Assembly: GCA_045636545.1 (NCBI GenBank)
Contig: JAZTXR010000062.1
Location: 6,492-70,491, forward strand
Source of the DNA: HGM04593 sp045636545
Lineage (GTDB): Bacteria > Bacteroidota > Bacteroidia > Bacteroidales > Bacteroidaceae
Length of the DNA: 64,000 nt
Reading direction: 5' to 3'
Below the pieces are notes generated by a model. It searched no databases. It saw nothing but the letters and a program-made list of their open reading frames with translations, and was not told the DNA's origin. Shown one piece after another: positions 63,574 to 64,000 of this stretch (the stretch's first letter is position 1; every line of letters begins with the position of its first letter). The translations under genes were made by a program, and so were the position numbers.

Positions 63574-63644
63574 TGGGCTATGGTGTAATGGTAACACTGC
63601 AGATTCTGGTCCTGCCTTTCCTGGTTCGAGTCCGGGTAGCCCAA
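63574..63644 (+). tRNA. trnQ: tRNA-Gln (anticodon CTG)
   Basis: The cloverleaf folds by eye: acceptor TGGGCTA/TAGCCCA (63574-63580 with 63637-63643), D stem GTGT/ACAC, T arm CCTGG-TTCGAGT-CCGGG, discriminator A63644, no encoded CCA. Anticodon loop TTCTGGT gives CTG (63606-63608), reading the Gln codon CAG. The pair closing the anticodon loop is A63603 with C63611, a mismatch (position 31-39). A terminator follows at once. Confidence 0.93.
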
Positions 63645-63647
63645 CAG

Positions 63648-63678
63648 AGAGATTTCCATTTGGAAATCTCTTTTTTTT
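63648..63678 (+). terminator. Rho-independent terminator of tRNA-Gln
   Basis: An 11-bp stem (63648-63658 with 63661-63671), 2-nt loop, and a T-run continuing to 63678. Confidence 0.9.
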
Positions 63679-63723
63679 GTATGTATTTTGCGTTTCGTCG
63701 TCTCTATTGAGTCCCGGAAAGAG

Positions 63724-63874
63724 GGTGAGCCAATAAATAGGCTCACCTGCAAAAGTTGGGGAGTTTAAGAATTTTTGTATGAAGTCCTCAACCTTTAATA
63801 TCCTTCTACATTTTCTTCAAGTCTTTCTTTCTGTACTTTTTTGAAAAAGTACCAAAAACGGGCTCACCTGCAAA
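63724..63874. repeat. Repeats at the insertion-sequence junction
   Basis: GGTGAGCC (63724-63731) and GGCTCACC (63740-63747) form a perfect 8-bp inverted repeat. The 14-mer GGCTCACCTGCAAA at 63740-63753 recurs at 63861-63874. A further 9-bp hairpin (GTACTTTTT/AAAAAGTAC, 63833-63852) lies between them. No gene is seen here. The end of the adjacent element cannot be fixed. Confidence 0.6.
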
Positions 63875-63884
63875 GTCTAGGGGG

Positions 63885-64000
63885 CTATGCAAAAAGTTTG
63901 GTTAGTCTGTATAAGAAAAATTTCAAATCAGTAACACCTCTGAGTTGCGCTCTGAACGCTTTGATTTTAGCATTGAAGCTTTCAGCAAAAGCATTTGTGG
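63885..64000 (-). mobile_element. Insertion sequence, transposase 3' end (ISL3-like, partial)
   Basis: The minus strand, entering from the right edge, encodes 37 residues ending in TAG (63885-63887): TNAFAESFNAKIKAFRAQLR followed by GVTDLKFFLYRLTKLFA. The FAESFNAKIKAFR pattern is the C-terminus of ISL3/ISAon1-type DDE transposases common in Bacteroidetes. Start, other end and completeness lie outside the window. Confidence 0.78.

Overview
The window looks like a chromosomal segment of a gut-type Bacteroidales bacterium (Bacteroides/Prevotella/Muribaculaceae relatives). The evidence is: Bacteroidetes promoters of the TTTG-N(about 20)-TAnnTTTG type in front of many genes; a complex I operon without nuoE, nuoF and nuoG; fused nuoCD; families typical of the phylum (DUF3822 next to rsmD, DUF5683 next to parB, TonB-receptor-like outer membrane proteins, BspA-like leucine-rich repeats); and three secreted proteins ending in a type IX-secretion-like C-terminal sorting domain. 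These are inferences from sequence alone; the genus cannot be fixed.

Layout. 1-4242: a large secreted surface protein with discoidin-like domains, interrupted by one in-frame TAG, then a 66-residue small protein. 4339-14125 (minus): the eleven-subunit-type complex I operon nuoA-B-CD-H-I-J-K-L-M-N. 14284-15057: a ZIP metal transporter. 15247-20452: purL, a split chromate-type transporter and a small unknown gene. 20492-25699 (minus): uvrA and recQ. 25997-31170: an AT-rich island, read leftwards from a Bacteroidales-type promoter through a long, apparently structured leader, two small helical proteins of unknown function and a 1398-residue repeat-rich BspA-like surface protein. 31529-33489: a lipoprotein glycosidase-like gene (GHL10) and an acetyltransferase. 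33519-35551 (minus): an unknown protein, a lipoprotein and a divergent sigma-factor-like protein in one operon. 35691-38636: a TonB-receptor-like outer membrane protein. 38703-46518: DUF456 protein, cardiolipin synthase, M23 peptidase with a MerR regulator, alaS and a RecD-like helicase. 46612-48907: a pilin-like-headed protein, DUF3822 and rsmD. 48972-55039 (minus): parA-parB-DUF5683-mltD-relA/spoT. 55250-58144: a GH84 hexosaminidase. 58262-60178: surE and lpxB. 60162-63389 (minus): rsfS-ftsH-cdsA. 63574-63644: tRNA-Gln(CTG). 63885-64000: the 3' end of a transposase gene.

Functionally most of the window is housekeeping: anaerobic respiration, purine synthesis, DNA repair, translation, envelope lipid and peptidoglycan synthesis, chromosome partition and stringent response. 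It is punctuated by surface or accessory loci that appear faster evolving. Convergent gene pairs are separated by very compact perfect hairpins that often include the stop codons. The places most worth a second look are the AT-rich island with its long structured leader (about 30.0-31.2 kb), the in-frame amber codon at 1011, the sigma-like/lipoprotein operon at 33.5-35.6 kb, and the tRNA-Gln/insertion-sequence junction at the right edge.
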